From assembly GCF_020510565.1 (NCBI RefSeq), contig NZ_CP075189.1:4082501-4146500 (forward strand): a stretch of 64,000 nt of DNA. The letters are read 5' to 3'. The notes below the pieces were generated by a model. It saw only the letters and a program-made list of their open reading frames with translations, was not told the origin of the DNA and searched no databases. This document shows, one piece after another, positions 1 through 9,574 of the stretch (the first letter of the stretch is position 1; each line of letters starts with the position of its first letter). The position numbers were made by a program, and so were the translations under genes. The stretch comes from Ferribacterium limneticum. GTDB lineage: Bacteria > Pseudomonadota > Gammaproteobacteria > Burkholderiales > Rhodocyclaceae.

Positions 1-1
1 G

Positions 2-769
2 ATGCGCGGCCACGACGCGGTGATCAACCTGGTCGGCGTCCTGCACAGCCGCGATGTCGTCCTGCCCTACAGCCGCGATTTCGCCAACGCCCACGTCGAA
101 CTGCCGAAAAAGATCGTTGCCGCCTGCAAGGCCAGCGGTGTCCGCCGTCTGGTGCACATGAGCGCCCTCAATGCCGACCCCAAGGGCCCGTCCGAATACC
201 TGCGCTCCAAGGGCGACGGCGAAGCCATCGTGCGCGCCGCCCAGGGTGAGCTGGACATCACCGTCTTCCGTCCATCGGTCATTTTCGGCCTCGGCGATTC
301 CTTCCTGTCGATGTTCGCCAGCATCCTGAAAAAAGTCCCGTTCTTCCCGCTCGGTTTCGGCCAGGCCCGCTTTCAGCCGGTGTGGGCTGCCGATGTCGCC
401 GATGCCTTCGTCGATAGCCTGAACGATGTCGCCACCTACGGCCAAGTCTACGAACTGGTTGGCCCGAAGACCTACACGCTGCGCGAACTGGTCGACTACG
501 CCAAGGAACTGGCCGGCAGCACGGCCACCATCATTCCCTTGTCCGAAGGCTGGGCTTACCTGCAGGCCGGCCTGATGTGGCTGGCACCGAGCCCGATGCT
601 GTCGCCGGACAACCTACGCTCGATGGAAAAGGATAGCGTGGCCGAAGCCGGCAGCAAGCAGCCGGCCAACTGGCACCCGACGGCGCTCGAAGCCATCGCG
701 CCGACCTACGTTGCGCTCAACACGCCGAAGGGCAAGCTCAACAGCTTCCGCTATCGCGCCGGTCGCTGA
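2..769 (+). CDS. NAD(P)-binding epimerase/NDUFA9-like protein, 5' truncated by window edge
   Basis: C-terminal 255 residues of an atypical extended short-chain dehydrogenase of the complex I NDUFA9-like group. The Rossmann N-terminus with its GxxGxxG motif lies before the window. What remains shows the INLVGVLH strand, a VHMSALNA segment, a SKGDGEAIVR segment where classical SDRs have YxxxK (here with S in place of Y), and a FRPSVIFG strand. Such proteins are thought to act on quinone- or lipid-linked substrates, but the bacterial role is unsettled. It ends 16 bp before the cca start, so the two are probably co-transcribed. Confidence 0.8.
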   Translation: MRGHDAVINLVGVLHSRDVVLPYSRDFANAHVELPKKIVAACKASGVRRLVHMSALNADPKGPSEYLRSKGDGEAIVRAAQGELDITVFRPSVIFGLGDSFLSMFASILKKVPFFPLGFGQARFQPVWAADVADAFVDSLNDVATYGQVYELVGPKTYTLRELVDYAKELAGSTATIIPLSEGWAYLQAGLMWLAPSPMLSPDNLRSMEKDSVAEAGSKQPANWHPTALEAIAPTYVALNTPKGKLNSFRYRAGR

Positions 770-785
770 ACCCGCGCTGTCGACT

Positions 786-2021
786 GTGCAGATTTTCATC
801 GTTGGCGGCGCCGTCCGCGATGAACTGCTTGGCCGGCCGAATGCCGACCGCGACTACGTCATCGTCGGCGCCACCCCGGAACTCCTGCTCACGCAGGGTT
901 TCCGGCCGGTCGGCAAGGATTTCCCGGTATTCCTCCATCCGCAAACCCAGGAGGAGTACGCGCTGGCCCGCACCGAACGCAAGAGCGGGCGCGGCTACCA
1001 CGGCTTCACGTTCCACGCCGCGCCCGACGTTACGCTCGAAGAGGATCTCGCCCGCCGCGATCTGACCATCAATGCCATGGCCAAAGCGGCCGACGGCACC
1101 CTGATCGACCCTTTCCACGGTCAACGGGATTTATCGGCCAAAATCCTAAGGCATGTTGGCCCGGCTTTTGCCGAAGATCCCGTGCGCATTCTGCGCATCG
1201 CCCGCTTTGCCGCCCGCTTCAGCGACTTTTCGGTAGCCCCGGAAACGCTGGCGCTGATGCGCGACATGGTGGCCAGCGGCGAAGTCGATCACCTGGTCGC
1301 CGAACGCGTCTGGCAGGAGCTGGCCAAGGGCTTGATGGAAGACAGGCCGTCGCGGATGTTCGAAGTGCTGCGCGACTGTGGCGCCCTGGCCCGACTACTG
1401 CCCGAACTCGATGTCCTGTTCGGTGTGCCGCAACGGGCCGATTACCACCCCGAAATCGACACCGGCATCCACACCATGATGGTCGTCGATCAGTCGGCAA
1501 AACGCGGCTTTGCCTTGCCGGTGCGCTTTGCCGCGCTGACCCACGACCTCGGCAAGGGCACGACGCCAGCCGACATCCTGCCACGCCATATCGGGCATGA
1601 GGAACGCAGCGTGAACCTCAGCGAAAAGCTGTGTGCCCGCCTGCGCGTGCCCAGCGACTGTCGCGATCTCGCGCTGATCATGGCCCGCTATCACGGCAAC
1701 GTTCATCGCGCCGCCGACCTCAAGGCCAGCACCATCGTCACGCTGTTCGAAAAAACCGATGCCTTTCGCCGGCCGGAACGTTTCCAGCAGTTGCTCGACG
1801 CCTGCCTGTGCGACTACACCGGCCGACTGGGCTGGGAAAACCGCCCCTACGACAGCCCACGCTACCTGCTCTCGGCATTGGCTGCGGTCAACGCCGTCGA
1901 AGCCGGAAAAATCGCGCTGGCCTGTACCGACAAGGCCAAAATTCCGGAGCGCATTTACGCGGCACGGGTCAATGCGCTCAAGCTGCTGTTAAATGACTCG
2001 GGAGAGCAGCCAGAGCAATAA
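786..2021 (+). CDS. cca: Multifunctional CCA tRNA nucleotidyltransferase
   Basis: Adds or repairs the 3' CCA of tRNA. About 411 residues, matching the E. coli-type enzyme. The N-terminus reads VGGAVRDELLG (nucleotide-binding GGxVRD motif), followed by a DRDYVIVGA segment with the metal-binding acidic residues and the RRDLTINAMA motif. The C-terminal half carries an HD phosphohydrolase domain (THDLGKGTTP, residues about 260-275), as in the gammaproteobacterial/betaproteobacterial form with 2',3'-cyclic phosphodiesterase activity. I place the start at a GTG giving VQIFIVGG, because an upstream ATG would add about 25 residues overlapping the preceding gene. The 3' end overlaps a convergent DUF2905 gene. 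Confidence 0.95.
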   Translation: MQIFIVGGAVRDELLGRPNADRDYVIVGATPELLLTQGFRPVGKDFPVFLHPQTQEEYALARTERKSGRGYHGFTFHAAPDVTLEEDLARRDLTINAMAKAADGTLIDPFHGQRDLSAKILRHVGPAFAEDPVRILRIARFAARFSDFSVAPETLALMRDMVASGEVDHLVAERVWQELAKGLMEDRPSRMFEVLRDCGALARLLPELDVLFGVPQRADYHPEIDTGIHTMMVVDQSAKRGFALPVRFAALTHDLGKGTTPADILPRHIGHEERSVNLSEKLCARLRVPSDCRDLALIMARYHGNVHRAADLKASTIVTLFEKTDAFRRPERFQQLLDACLCDYTGRLGWENRPYDSPRYLLSALAAVNAVEAGKIALACTDKAKIPERIYAARVNALKLLLNDSGEQPEQ

Positions 2022-2186
2022 CGAAAAAATAATCGTGGTCGCCACCGGAAACGTGTAACTTCGACCACGAAAGCGGAATGCGAAATCCCCCGGCAATTTG
2101 CCGAACCGAACGAAGCGCACCAGATGCGGGCCGATGATGCCCAGCAAAAAAATCGCTACCACCAGCGTCAAAATCCACTTCAGCAT
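1989..2186 (-). CDS. DUF2905 family small membrane protein
   Basis: A 65-residue protein with two hydrophobic helices (WILTLVVAIFLLGIIG near the N-terminus and a C-terminal ATTIIFSLLLWLL) separated by the family signature KLPGDFAFRFRG. DUF2905 proteins are widespread, always tiny and of unknown function. I use the ATG giving MLKWIL, since upstream codons add a non-conserved leader. It converges on cca with a 33 bp overlap. Confidence 0.8.
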   Translation of the reverse strand: MLKWILTLVVAIFLLGIIGPHLVRFVRFGKLPGDFAFRFRGRSYTFPVATTIIFSLLLWLLSRVI

Positions 2187-2246
2187 TTGCCTTGCACCGC
2201 AGGGTGAAAGCCGCATTAAATCACGCCTCACCCTGAACAGAGCCCC

Positions 2247-3053
2247 ATGCTAAAAACTCAAATCGTCGAAGGCCTCGAAGTCTTCTCCTGCCTGCCTTCC
2301 CGCAAGACCACCAAACCGGCGCTGCTCTTCGTGCACGGCGCCTTTGCCGGCGGCTGGATGTGGACCGAAACCTTCATGCCCTTTCTCGCCAAGGCCGGCT
2401 ACCCCTGCTACGCCCTGTCACTGCGCGGCCACGCCGGCAGTGAGGGGCACGAGTACATCAACTCGCATTCGGTTGGCGATTACGTCGATGACGTCAAGAC
2501 CATAGTCGATTGGCTGGGCACAACACCTGTCCTGATCGGTCATTCAATGGGTGGCTTCATTGTCCAGAAATATCTTGAACATCGCGAAGCACCGGCCGTT
2601 GCCCTGATCTGCTCGGTACCGCCGCAAGGCCTGATCGCCTCCCAGTTCCATCTGATGTTCAATAAGCCGCAGTTGTTCCAGGAAATCAATCAGATCATGG
2701 ATGGTAAATACACCGATACCGGCACGCTGCGCGAGGCGCTGTTTGCCGGTGAGGTCGATGAAACCATGCTGGCCGCCTGGCTGAGCCGGATGCAGCCGGA
2801 GTCGCACCGTGCGCTATGGGACATGTCGATGTTCAGCCTGCCCAACCTCTACGCCATGCATCGCCCACCGATGCTGATCCTCGGCGCCGAAGACGACGTC
2901 CTGGTACCCGCCTTCCTGGTCCAGACCACCGGACAAACCTACGGCGAACACGTCCATATTTTCCGCAACATGGGCCATGCCGTAACCCACGAAAAAGAAT
3001 GGCCGCTCGTCGCGGCCAGCTTGCGTGACTGGCTGGACGAAATCAAACCTTGA
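2247..3053 (+). CDS. Alpha/beta hydrolase
   Basis: A 268-residue cytosolic alpha/beta hydrolase. The oxyanion segment LLFVHGAFAGGW lies near residues 27-38. The nucleophile elbow is GHSMGG (about residue 97), the acid is in LILGAEDDVLVP and the catalytic His in NMGHAVTHEKEW. There is no signal peptide. The substrate cannot be told from sequence; esterase, lipase or C-C hydrolase are all possible. It starts 60 bp after the DUF2905 start on the other strand, so the two genes share a divergent promoter region. Confidence 0.85.
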   Translation: MLKTQIVEGLEVFSCLPSRKTTKPALLFVHGAFAGGWMWTETFMPFLAKAGYPCYALSLRGHAGSEGHEYINSHSVGDYVDDVKTIVDWLGTTPVLIGHSMGGFIVQKYLEHREAPAVALICSVPPQGLIASQFHLMFNKPQLFQEINQIMDGKYTDTGTLREALFAGEVDETMLAAWLSRMQPESHRALWDMSMFSLPNLYAMHRPPMLILGAEDDVLVPAFLVQTTGQTYGEHVHIFRNMGHAVTHEKEWPLVAASLRDWLDEIKP

Positions 3054-3234
3054 CGTCGACCGAGTTGCCCAGGTTTGGCGGGTTGTTCGAGACTTGCGGC
3101 AAGGCTTCCAGCAACTGGGCCGCATTTTGTGCCTGAATGTCGATCGCCTTCTTGAGAACGGCCGTATTGGCCGCATCCCTGATCTCCACTGGCGACATGG
3201 CAGAGGTCAAACCACTTACAGAAGAAACATCCAT
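3043..3234 (-). CDS. YjfB-like putative motility protein
   Basis: A 63-residue protein starting MDVSSVSGLTSAMS and ending with NPPNLGNSVDVKV. This fits the small YjfB family (called putative motility proteins because members sit near flagellar genes), which has a short N-terminal region, an amphipathic helix (AANTAVLKKAIDIQAQNAAQLLEAL) and a Pro/Gly tail. A GGAG ribosome-binding site stands about 9 bp upstream of the chosen ATG. No flagellar gene is in this window, so a motility role is only inferred from the family. Confidence 0.7.
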   Translation of the reverse strand: MDVSSVSGLTSAMSPVEIRDAANTAVLKKAIDIQAQNAAQLLEALPQVSNNPPNLGNSVDVKV

Positions 3235-3297
3235 CTTGCGCTCACTCCAATTCGGACACATTATTAGTCCACTGTAGTCCAACTATTTGCCAATTCA

Positions 3298-4272
3298 ATG
3301 AGCAATTCCGAAAAACCCGGACCGCTGTCAGTCATCCTCGAAGCCATCCGCGCCAAGCGTGAGCGCAAGACGGGCACTGGCCAGGATATTGCCGATCTGG
3401 AAGCCTCGCTGATCGCGGACATCGAAGCCTTCGACCTGGATGCCGCCGAACGGCGTGCCCGCAGGGAATACCTGGCCAACTCGGGCGCCGGCATGACCGA
3501 TCCGACACTGGTATTTCCCGAGATTGCCCCGACCAGACCAGCAGCGAAACCCGTCCAAGCCCCACCAATCCAAGCAAAGGCACCCGAGCCAGAGGCGAAA
3601 AAAGAAAGCGCCCCCGAACTCGGCAGCAGCTTCCTTGATCAGTTACGGCAACGGGCCGAAGTACGGCAACGGGAAATCCATAGCGCCCTGGCCGAACGCA
3701 CTTCGATCAACGAGGCCATTGATCAGGCGCTCAAGCATCTCTTTTTCTATCTGCACGAGCTGGTCCAGCAACTCAACATCATCAAACCGGATATCCCGCG
3801 TGATTACCCGTTGATCGAACAGTTCGAACTGAAACAGCTTGTCTGGCAGGAAGGCTTTGCCGATTACCGGACCCAGTCACAAAGCGCCGGAGCGCTGGTC
3901 GAACTGGTTACCTTTTCCTACCACCTGAACGCTAGCAACACACTGCATATCGAACGCGATGGTCCCTCGGTGGAACGCTTCCGGGCCATGCTTTTCGACT
4001 TCGGCCTGCCGTTCACCTACAAGGAATTCAAAAACGAGCGCAGTTATGTCGAACGCGCCGAGTTTGAAATCCGCAGCGATGTCAGCGTCAGCGCCCGCTG
4101 GCGGGCCGATTTTTCGAAGGGCGTCATCGTCCTTGAAACGCGTAATCTCGAACGACTGGGTAGCGCCGTCTACAGCCTTCGGCCACAAGTCGTCGACCAG
4201 GCATTGCTCGACGATTTCGGCCGCCTGATCCTCGGTCAGCCCAACCGCTTCCGCGAACTGGCCAAGCGCTAA
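3298..4272 (+). CDS. Conserved hypothetical protein
   Basis: A 324-residue protein that I do not recognise. Residues 1-60 are a charged helical segment and about 75-105 are a Pro/Ala/Lys-rich linker. About 115-165 form a predicted helical region with HLFFYLHELVQQLNIIKPDIPRDYPL, and the remaining half is mixed alpha/beta with many aromatic and charged residues. It has no signal peptide, membrane segment or cofactor motif. The layout (linker plus C-terminal globular domain) suggests a cytosolic adaptor. Its ATG is 63 bp from the divergent YjfB-like start. Confidence 0.75.
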   Translation: MSNSEKPGPLSVILEAIRAKRERKTGTGQDIADLEASLIADIEAFDLDAAERRARREYLANSGAGMTDPTLVFPEIAPTRPAAKPVQAPPIQAKAPEPEAKKESAPELGSSFLDQLRQRAEVRQREIHSALAERTSINEAIDQALKHLFFYLHELVQQLNIIKPDIPRDYPLIEQFELKQLVWQEGFADYRTQSQSAGALVELVTFSYHLNASNTLHIERDGPSVERFRAMLFDFGLPFTYKEFKNERSYVERAEFEIRSDVSVSARWRADFSKGVIVLETRNLERLGSAVYSLRPQVVDQALLDDFGRLILGQPNRFRELAKR

Positions 4273-4276
4273 TCAG

Positions 4277-5437
4277 CTACAAACGCCGGCTCTGGTCGCC
4301 GTTGGCAAAGCCGAGAAGCGCTTCGTCCAGGCCGCGGCCGATGGCGATCACCTTGAATAGCTCGCCCATTTCGTGCGGCATCAGCAACTTGCCGACGGCG
4401 CCTGCCGCCCGGATGTATTCTGGCGTTGCGTGCGGAATGCCGGCCAGACAATCGAGAATCCCGCAATTGAGCAAGAACTGTCCCTGACTGGCATACCCCA
4501 ATAATTCCAGTCCGCTGGCGTGGGCCGCTGCAATAATTGCCGTGAAATCGACGTGGACCGTGACGTCCTGCAAACCCGGCAAATAGAACGGGTCGGGATG
4601 CGCGTGGTGGCGGTAATGGCACATAAGGGTTCCACGCCCCCGTTGCTGATGATAGAACTCGCGACGCGGGAAGCCATAGTCGATCAGCAACAGCGCCCCC
4701 TTGCTCAGGCGATGCCCCCATTCCGCCGCCCAGGCCCGTGCGGCAAGGCTGATTTCGCTCTCGAAACCCGGCGGCAGGCTGCATTGCTCGCCAATTTCCT
4801 CGGCGGCAGCGAGCAGAGCACCGCTTGCCGGGCGCTCATTCCACCTGAAACTGCCGCCTTCATCGACGACAACACCGCGCTCGAAAACCCCTTGGTCTCG
4901 CCAGGCAACGATGTGCGCCGGCATGGCGTCGAGCAGTTCGTTGGCGACAACAACCCCCGAAAACTGCTCCGGCAGGCGATCCAGCCATTCAACCCGCGAC
5001 AGCAGATGCGGCACGGCCGCTGCGATCGTTTCCTGCTGCCGCTGGCGCAGGTCGGCCGACAAATCAAGAATGAAATAGCGCTCCGGCAATGCTTCCGCTT
5101 TCTCCAGAGCAAGCAGTAAATCAGCGGCCAAACGGCCTGAGCCGGCACCCACCTCAAGCACCGCCGGAACCGATGCAGCCATGACTTGGGCGACCTGCCG
5201 GGCAAGCGCCAGCCCGAATAACGCAGTCATCTCAGGGGCGGTGATGAAATCGCCAGCCGCCCCGAACTTGCGCGCTCCGGCCGCGTAATAGCCTAGCCCT
5301 GGCGCGTAGAGCAGTTGTTCCATGAAACGGGCAAAGGAAAGCCAACCGCCCGCAGCAGATATTTCCTCGACAAGGGTTTGCTGCAGGCGCTGACTGTGAG
5401 CAAGCGCCTCCGGTGCGGGAATCGGCAGGTTGTTCAT
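4277..5437 (-). CDS. MidA/NDUFAF7-family SAM-dependent methyltransferase
   Basis: A 386-residue protein of the DUF185 family. The SAM-binding motif is VLEVGAGSGRLAADLL (about residues 105-120), preceded by the family hallmark GDFITAPEMTALFG. Other signatures are NELLDAMP, GALLLIDYGFPRREFYHQQR and MCHYRHHAHPDPFYLPGLQDVTVHVDF. In mitochondria the relative NDUFAF7 methylates an arginine of a complex I subunit; the bacterial target is unknown. I start at ATG giving MNNLPIP rather than 11 residues upstream. It converges on the preceding gene with a 4 bp gap. Confidence 0.9.
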   Translation of the reverse strand: MNNLPIPAPEALAHSQRLQQTLVEEISAAGGWLSFARFMEQLLYAPGLGYYAAGARKFGAAGDFITAPEMTALFGLALARQVAQVMAASVPAVLEVGAGSGRLAADLLLALEKAEALPERYFILDLSADLRQRQQETIAAAVPHLLSRVEWLDRLPEQFSGVVVANELLDAMPAHIVAWRDQGVFERGVVVDEGGSFRWNERPASGALLAAAEEIGEQCSLPPGFESEISLAARAWAAEWGHRLSKGALLLIDYGFPRREFYHQQRGRGTLMCHYRHHAHPDPFYLPGLQDVTVHVDFTAIIAAAHASGLELLGYASQGQFLLNCGILDCLAGIPHATPEYIRAAGAVGKLLMPHEMGELFKVIAIGRGLDEALLGFANGDQSRRL

Positions 5438-5532
5438 GGCAAGTTCAAAAAGTGTCAATTTTAAGGCCACTACGCGAATTTCACGGCAGCCTATGCTATT
5501 TTTGCATTCTGCATCAAAGGAGGAGACTGACC

Positions 5533-6675
5533 TTGCGCGTCAAACAAATAATCAATCGGAAGCCAACCGATCTGGCTGTTGCGCTGGACACCTTGAAAGA
5601 TCCCGCGGCGGACCTGCTGCTAATCTTCGGCAGCATCGAACACTTCAGTTTTCCGGGATTCCACGAGTCAATCCACCGTGCATTTCCCGAAGCCTTGCTG
5701 CTCGGTTGTTCAACGGCTGGCGAAATCACGTCGGCTGGTGTTGATGACGGATCCTGCACCATCACTGCCATCAAATTCGACCAAACCCGCCTCAATCAGG
5801 GCAGCACACGGCTGGCCGGCATGGAGGACTCCTTCGCGGCCGGCGAGAGACTGGGCAAACAGATTGTGGCGGCCGATCTCAAAGCCGTCCTCGTTTTCGG
5901 GCCTGGCGTACAAATCAACGGTAGCGCCCTGGTCAATGGCATTACCAGCATAATTGGCAACGCCATTCCGATTACCGGTGGTCTGGCCGGTGACGGCGGG
6001 GCGTTCAAGGAAACATTCACCATTGGCCCGGACGGCGTGGCCAACGACCACATCGTCGCACTTGGTCTGGGTGGCGATGGACTGCGCTTCGGCCACGGCT
6101 CCTTCGGTGGCTGGGAGCCTTTCGGGCCAGCCCGCAAGGTGACGCGCTGCGACGGCAATATCCTGCATGAACTGGACGGCGAGCCGGCACTCGAAATTTA
6201 CCGACGCTACTTGGGCGAGCACGCCAAGGGACTGCCGGCATCGGGGCTGCTTTTCCCCTTCGCCATGCTCGGCGAAGACCATAGCGCGGTCGGTTTGATC
6301 CGCACCATTCTCGGCATCGACGAAGCCAGCGGCAGCCTGATCCTGGCTGGCGAGATCGACCCGGATGGCTATTTGCGCCTGATGCACGCCAGCACCGACA
6401 AACTGGTTAGCGGTGCAGAATCGGCAGCGGAAGCGGCTGCCGCCATGCTGCAAAACAGCGGCGAAAGTCTGGCCATTCTGGTCAGCTGCGTCGGGCGAAA
6501 ACTGGTCATGGGCAACCGTGTTGACGAAGAAGTCGAGGCTGTCGGCGAGGTATTCGGCCAGGCTGGCACACTGACGGGCTTCTACTCCTACGGAGAAATC
6601 AGCCCGTTCGCACCCGGCGCATCGTGCAAATTGCACAATCAGACAATGACCATCACCTGCCTGAGTGAGGCCTGA
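5533..6675 (+). CDS. FIST-domain signal transduction protein
   Basis: A protein of about 380 residues with FIST_N (about 20-215; hallmarks LLLGCSTAGEI and ITGGLAGDG) and FIST_C (about 220-360; YGEISPF near the end). FIST proteins are intracellular sensory modules, proposed to bind small ligands such as amino acids, and are often encoded next to histidine kinases or chemoreceptors. A near-perfect ribosome-binding site (AAAGGAGGAG) lies 7 bp before a TTG, which sets the start; the longer upstream reading overlaps the divergent methyltransferase gene. It ends 10 bp before the ATG of the hybrid kinase, so the two very probably work together. Confidence 0.9.
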   Translation: MRVKQIINRKPTDLAVALDTLKDPAADLLLIFGSIEHFSFPGFHESIHRAFPEALLLGCSTAGEITSAGVDDGSCTITAIKFDQTRLNQGSTRLAGMEDSFAAGERLGKQIVAADLKAVLVFGPGVQINGSALVNGITSIIGNAIPITGGLAGDGGAFKETFTIGPDGVANDHIVALGLGGDGLRFGHGSFGGWEPFGPARKVTRCDGNILHELDGEPALEIYRRYLGEHAKGLPASGLLFPFAMLGEDHSAVGLIRTILGIDEASGSLILAGEIDPDGYLRLMHASTDKLVSGAESAAEAAAAMLQNSGESLAILVSCVGRKLVMGNRVDEEVEAVGEVFGQAGTLTGFYSYGEISPFAPGASCKLHNQTMTITCLSEA

Positions 6676-6685
6676 CCCAAACCGC

Positions 6686-9442
6686 ATGCAAAAAGCGCTT
6701 CTCCGGCAACTCAAACGCAGCCTTGGGATCGGAAACGAGGCTGAACTGGCTGCGTTGCTGCATTCGATGAGCAACGCAGCGACGACGGCGGATCCAGCCT
6801 TGCGGGCCGCCCTGGAAGGCTTTGGCGACTTCCTTGCGCGCGTCGACGGCAGCTACGAGCAATACGAGCGCGATCTTGATTTGCGTACCCGCAGCCTGGA
6901 AATATCCTCGTCCGAACTCTCGGACAGCAACGAGAAACTGCGTCTGTCGCTGGCTGACCGCGAAAATGCGCTGCGTTCCTTGCGAAAAACGGTCCGGCAT
7001 TTGTTGCCGGACGATGATCGAAGCGATCACACCGATACGTTTGCCGATGAAGATATCGCCGAACTCTCCAAGCGAATCGCCTCAATGGTCGCGGAAAGCG
7101 AGCACGGCCGACGTGAGCTGGCGACCCAGAAATTCGCCCTCGACCAGCATGCGATCGTCAGCATCACTGACACCGCCGGCACGATTTTGTATGCCAACGA
7201 TCGTTTTTGCGACATCAGCGGTTACGCCCGCGAAGAACTTCTTGGGCGCAACCACCGCATCATCAATTCCGGCACGCATCCGCCAGAAATGTTCCGCGAC
7301 ATGTGGCAAACCATCTCGCTTGGCCAAGTCTGGCGGGGCGAGGTCTGCAACCGGGCGCGTGGCGGCAATCTGTACTGGGTGAACGCCACCATTGTCCCGC
7401 TGCTGAATGCCGCGGGAGAGCCCGAGCGCCATATTGCCATCCGGACTGACATCACCGATCGCAAACGCATCGAGGCACAACTGTCAGAGCAGTTGCATCT
7501 GGTCGAGGAGTTGATCGAGGCCATCCCGCTGCCGGTTTACCTGAAAGATGATGCCGGACGCTATGTTCGCCTGAACCGCGCTTTCGAATTGTTCTTCCAT
7601 ATCAAGCGCGATGCCATCATCGGCCACACGCTGAACGACCTCCTGCCACCGGAAGATGCCCGCCTGCATACGGAAAAAGATGCCGAGCTGTTTGCCAGCA
7701 AAGGAATGCAATCTTATGAGGCCTCGGTGCACAGCCGGGATGGGATCATTCACGATACGGTCTATCGCAAAGCAGCACTGACCCACCGCGATGGCAGCGT
7801 TTCCGGATTGCTCGGTGTCATCGTCGACATCACCGAGCGAAAACGGGCCGAGATTGAGGTCCTGCGTGCCAAGGAAGCAGCAGAAGCAGCAAGCCGGGCG
7901 AAAAGCGATTTTCTCGCCAACATGAGTCACGAAATTCGTACACCGATGAACGGCGTCATCGGGATGACCGATTTGGTGCTGGAAACAGCCTTAACCTCGG
8001 AGCAACGCGAATATCTGAACATTGCGAAGTCTTCAGCTGAGTCGCTGCTCACCATCATCAACGACATTCTCGATTTTTCGAAAATCGAAGCCGGCAAACT
8101 GCTCGTCGAGGAGATTTCCTTCGATCTGTATCGCCTCATCGCCGAAGTCCTCAAGCCCCTGGCCTTACGCGCCCACGAAAAGGGAATCGAGCTGCTCAGC
8201 GAAATACTTCACGATGTGCCCCGCTACGTCCTGGGCGACCCCAGTCGTATCCGGCAGGTGCTGGTCAATCTGATCGGCAATGCCATCAAGTTCACGAACC
8301 ATGGGGAAATCGTCCTGCGCACCGAGCTGACGCAATTGCAGGAAGGTCACGCAGTCGTCCATTTTGCCGTGCGCGACACGGGCATCGGCATCGCTCCCGA
8401 CAAGCAGGAACTGATTTTTGACGCCTTCTCACAAGAAGATACTTCAACGACACGAAAGTATGGCGGTACCGGGCTTGGCCTATCGATTTGTCGTCATCTG
8501 GTCGAACTCATGGGTGGCCGGATGTGGCTGCTCAGCGAGGCAGGCAAAGGCAGTACGTTCCACTTTTCGGTACAACTTAAAGTCTCGGAGCAGGCAAGCC
8601 CGGCCATTGGCAGCGAGGTCGACTTGCTCGGCCGACGCATCCTTATTGTGGACGACAACGCAACCAACCGACGCATTCTGAGCGGCATGCTCAGCTTGCT
8701 GAAAGCCATCCCCAGCGACGTCGATTCTGCGCAGGCTGCACTCACCTTGATGCAAGAGGGCAACACGGATTTCGATTGCATCCTGCTCGATGCACAAATG
8801 CCCCGGATGGACGGTTATGAACTGGCCAGCCGCCTGCGCGCAACCCACAAAAATCTGCCGCCGATGTTGATGCTCTCATCCGGAGCCCTGCGCGGCGATG
8901 CCCAACGCTGCCAGGAAGCCGGAATCGCCGGATTTTTCTCCAAACCCATTTCACTCGACGAATTGCATGCGGCACTTGGGCGCCTGTTCGACAACGCAGC
9001 CCCCGCCATGCACTCGACCGGAAAACCGCTGGTCACCCGCCATTCGTTGCGGGAAGCGCGGCGCGCCCTGAATATCCTGCTGGTCGAAGATCATCCGACC
9101 AATCAGAAACTTGCCCTCGGCCTGCTCGGCAAATGGGGGCACGAAGCCACGCTGGCGCTAAACGGTCAGGAAGCGCTCGATATTCTGGCGACCATGTCCT
9201 TCGATGTGATCCTGATGGACATGCAGATGCCGGTCATGGGTGGCATCGAAGCAACGCAACGAATCCGGGCCCGCGAGGCTGATCGTCACCTGCCGCGCAC
9301 ACCGATCATCGCCATGACTGCCGCCGCCATGCAGGAGGACCGTGACGCCTGCCTGGCGGCCGGCATGGACGACTATCTTTCCAAGCCGATCAGGGTCAAG
9401 GAGTTGCAGGAAAAATTGCAGACTTTTGGTGGAAACCACTGA
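6686..9442 (+). CDS. PAS-containing hybrid sensor histidine kinase / double response regulator
   Basis: About 918 residues with no membrane segment, so it is cytosolic. Order: N-terminal coiled coil (about 60-145), PAS with PAC (about 150-265), second PAS/PAC (about 275-395), HisKA with phospho-acceptor His near 415 in [11 protein letters not shown], HATPase_c ([12 protein letters not shown]), and two receiver domains (about 650-770 and 795-915). Both receivers keep the acceptor Asp (LLDAQMP and LMDMQMP) and the Lys in SKPI. There is no Hpt domain, so phosphotransfer to a separate Hpt is expected. A GTG 21 bp upstream is an alternative start. The FIST gene just upstream is the likely input partner. 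Confidence 0.92.
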   Translation: MQKALLRQLKRSLGIGNEAELAALLHSMSNAATTADPALRAALEGFGDFLARVDGSYEQYERDLDLRTRSLEISSSELSDSNEKLRLSLADRENALRSLRKTVRHLLPDDDRSDHTDTFADEDIAELSKRIASMVAESEHGRRELATQKFALDQHAIVSITDTAGTILYANDRFCDISGYAREELLGRNHRIINSGTHPPEMFRDMWQTISLGQVWRGEVCNRARGGNLYWVNATIVPLLNAAGEPERHIAIRTDITDRKRIEAQLSEQLHLVEELIEAIPLPVYLKDDAGRYVRLNRAFELFFHIKRDAIIGHTLNDLLPPEDARLHTEKDAELFASKGMQSYEASVHSRDGIIHDTVYRKAALTHRDGSVSGLLGVIVDITERKRAEIEVLRAKEAAEAASRAKSDFLANMSHEIRTPMNGVIGMTDLVLETALTSEQREYLNIAKSSAESLLTIINDILDFSKIEAGKLLVEEISFDLYRLIAEVLKPLALRAHEKGIELLSEILHDVPRYVLGDPSRIRQVLVNLIGNAIKFTNHGEIVLRTELTQLQEGHAVVHFAVRDTGIGIAPDKQELIFDAFSQEDTSTTRKYGGTGLGLSICRHLVELMGGRMWLLSEAGKGSTFHFSVQLKVSEQASPAIGSEVDLLGRRILIVDDNATNRRILSGMLSLLKAIPSDVDSAQAALTLMQEGNTDFDCILLDAQMPRMDGYELASRLRATHKNLPPMLMLSSGALRGDAQRCQEAGIAGFFSKPISLDELHAALGRLFDNAAPAMHSTGKPLVTRHSLREARRALNILLVEDHPTNQKLALGLLGKWGHEATLALNGQEALDILATMSFDVILMDMQMPVMGGIEATQRIRAREADRHLPRTPIIAMTAAAMQEDRDACLAAGMDDYLSKPIRVKELQEKLQTFGGNH

Positions 9443-9494
9443 TTCAACGCAGAATTTTTTCGTCCGACTGGTGACACAAGGTAAACTGGCGATC

Positions 9495-9531
9495 TTTTGC
9501 GTTTTACGCAATAAATCCGGTTGACCGTAGG
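9495..9531 (-). repeat. Degenerate copy of the 37-bp dispersed repeat (reverse)
   Basis: Only the outer half is well kept (ATCCGGTTGACCGTAGG); the inner half is replaced by other AT-rich sequence. It lies between the hybrid kinase and ttcA, 43 bp before the ttcA start. Assigned by comparison with the full copies at 22.6, 30.5 and 37.1 kb. Confidence 0.55.
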
Positions 9532-9574
9532 AATCACGCTACATGGTCAGTCCACCGCCCTTTTTCCTTGCCCC

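Noticed and set aside
1116..1152. A stretch in cca resembling the repeat (CACGGTCAACGGG ... GGCCAAAATC)
   Set aside because: The encoded residues DPFHGQRDLSAKILRHV are the conserved CCA-enzyme sequence, so protein conservation explains it; the inner match is imperfect.
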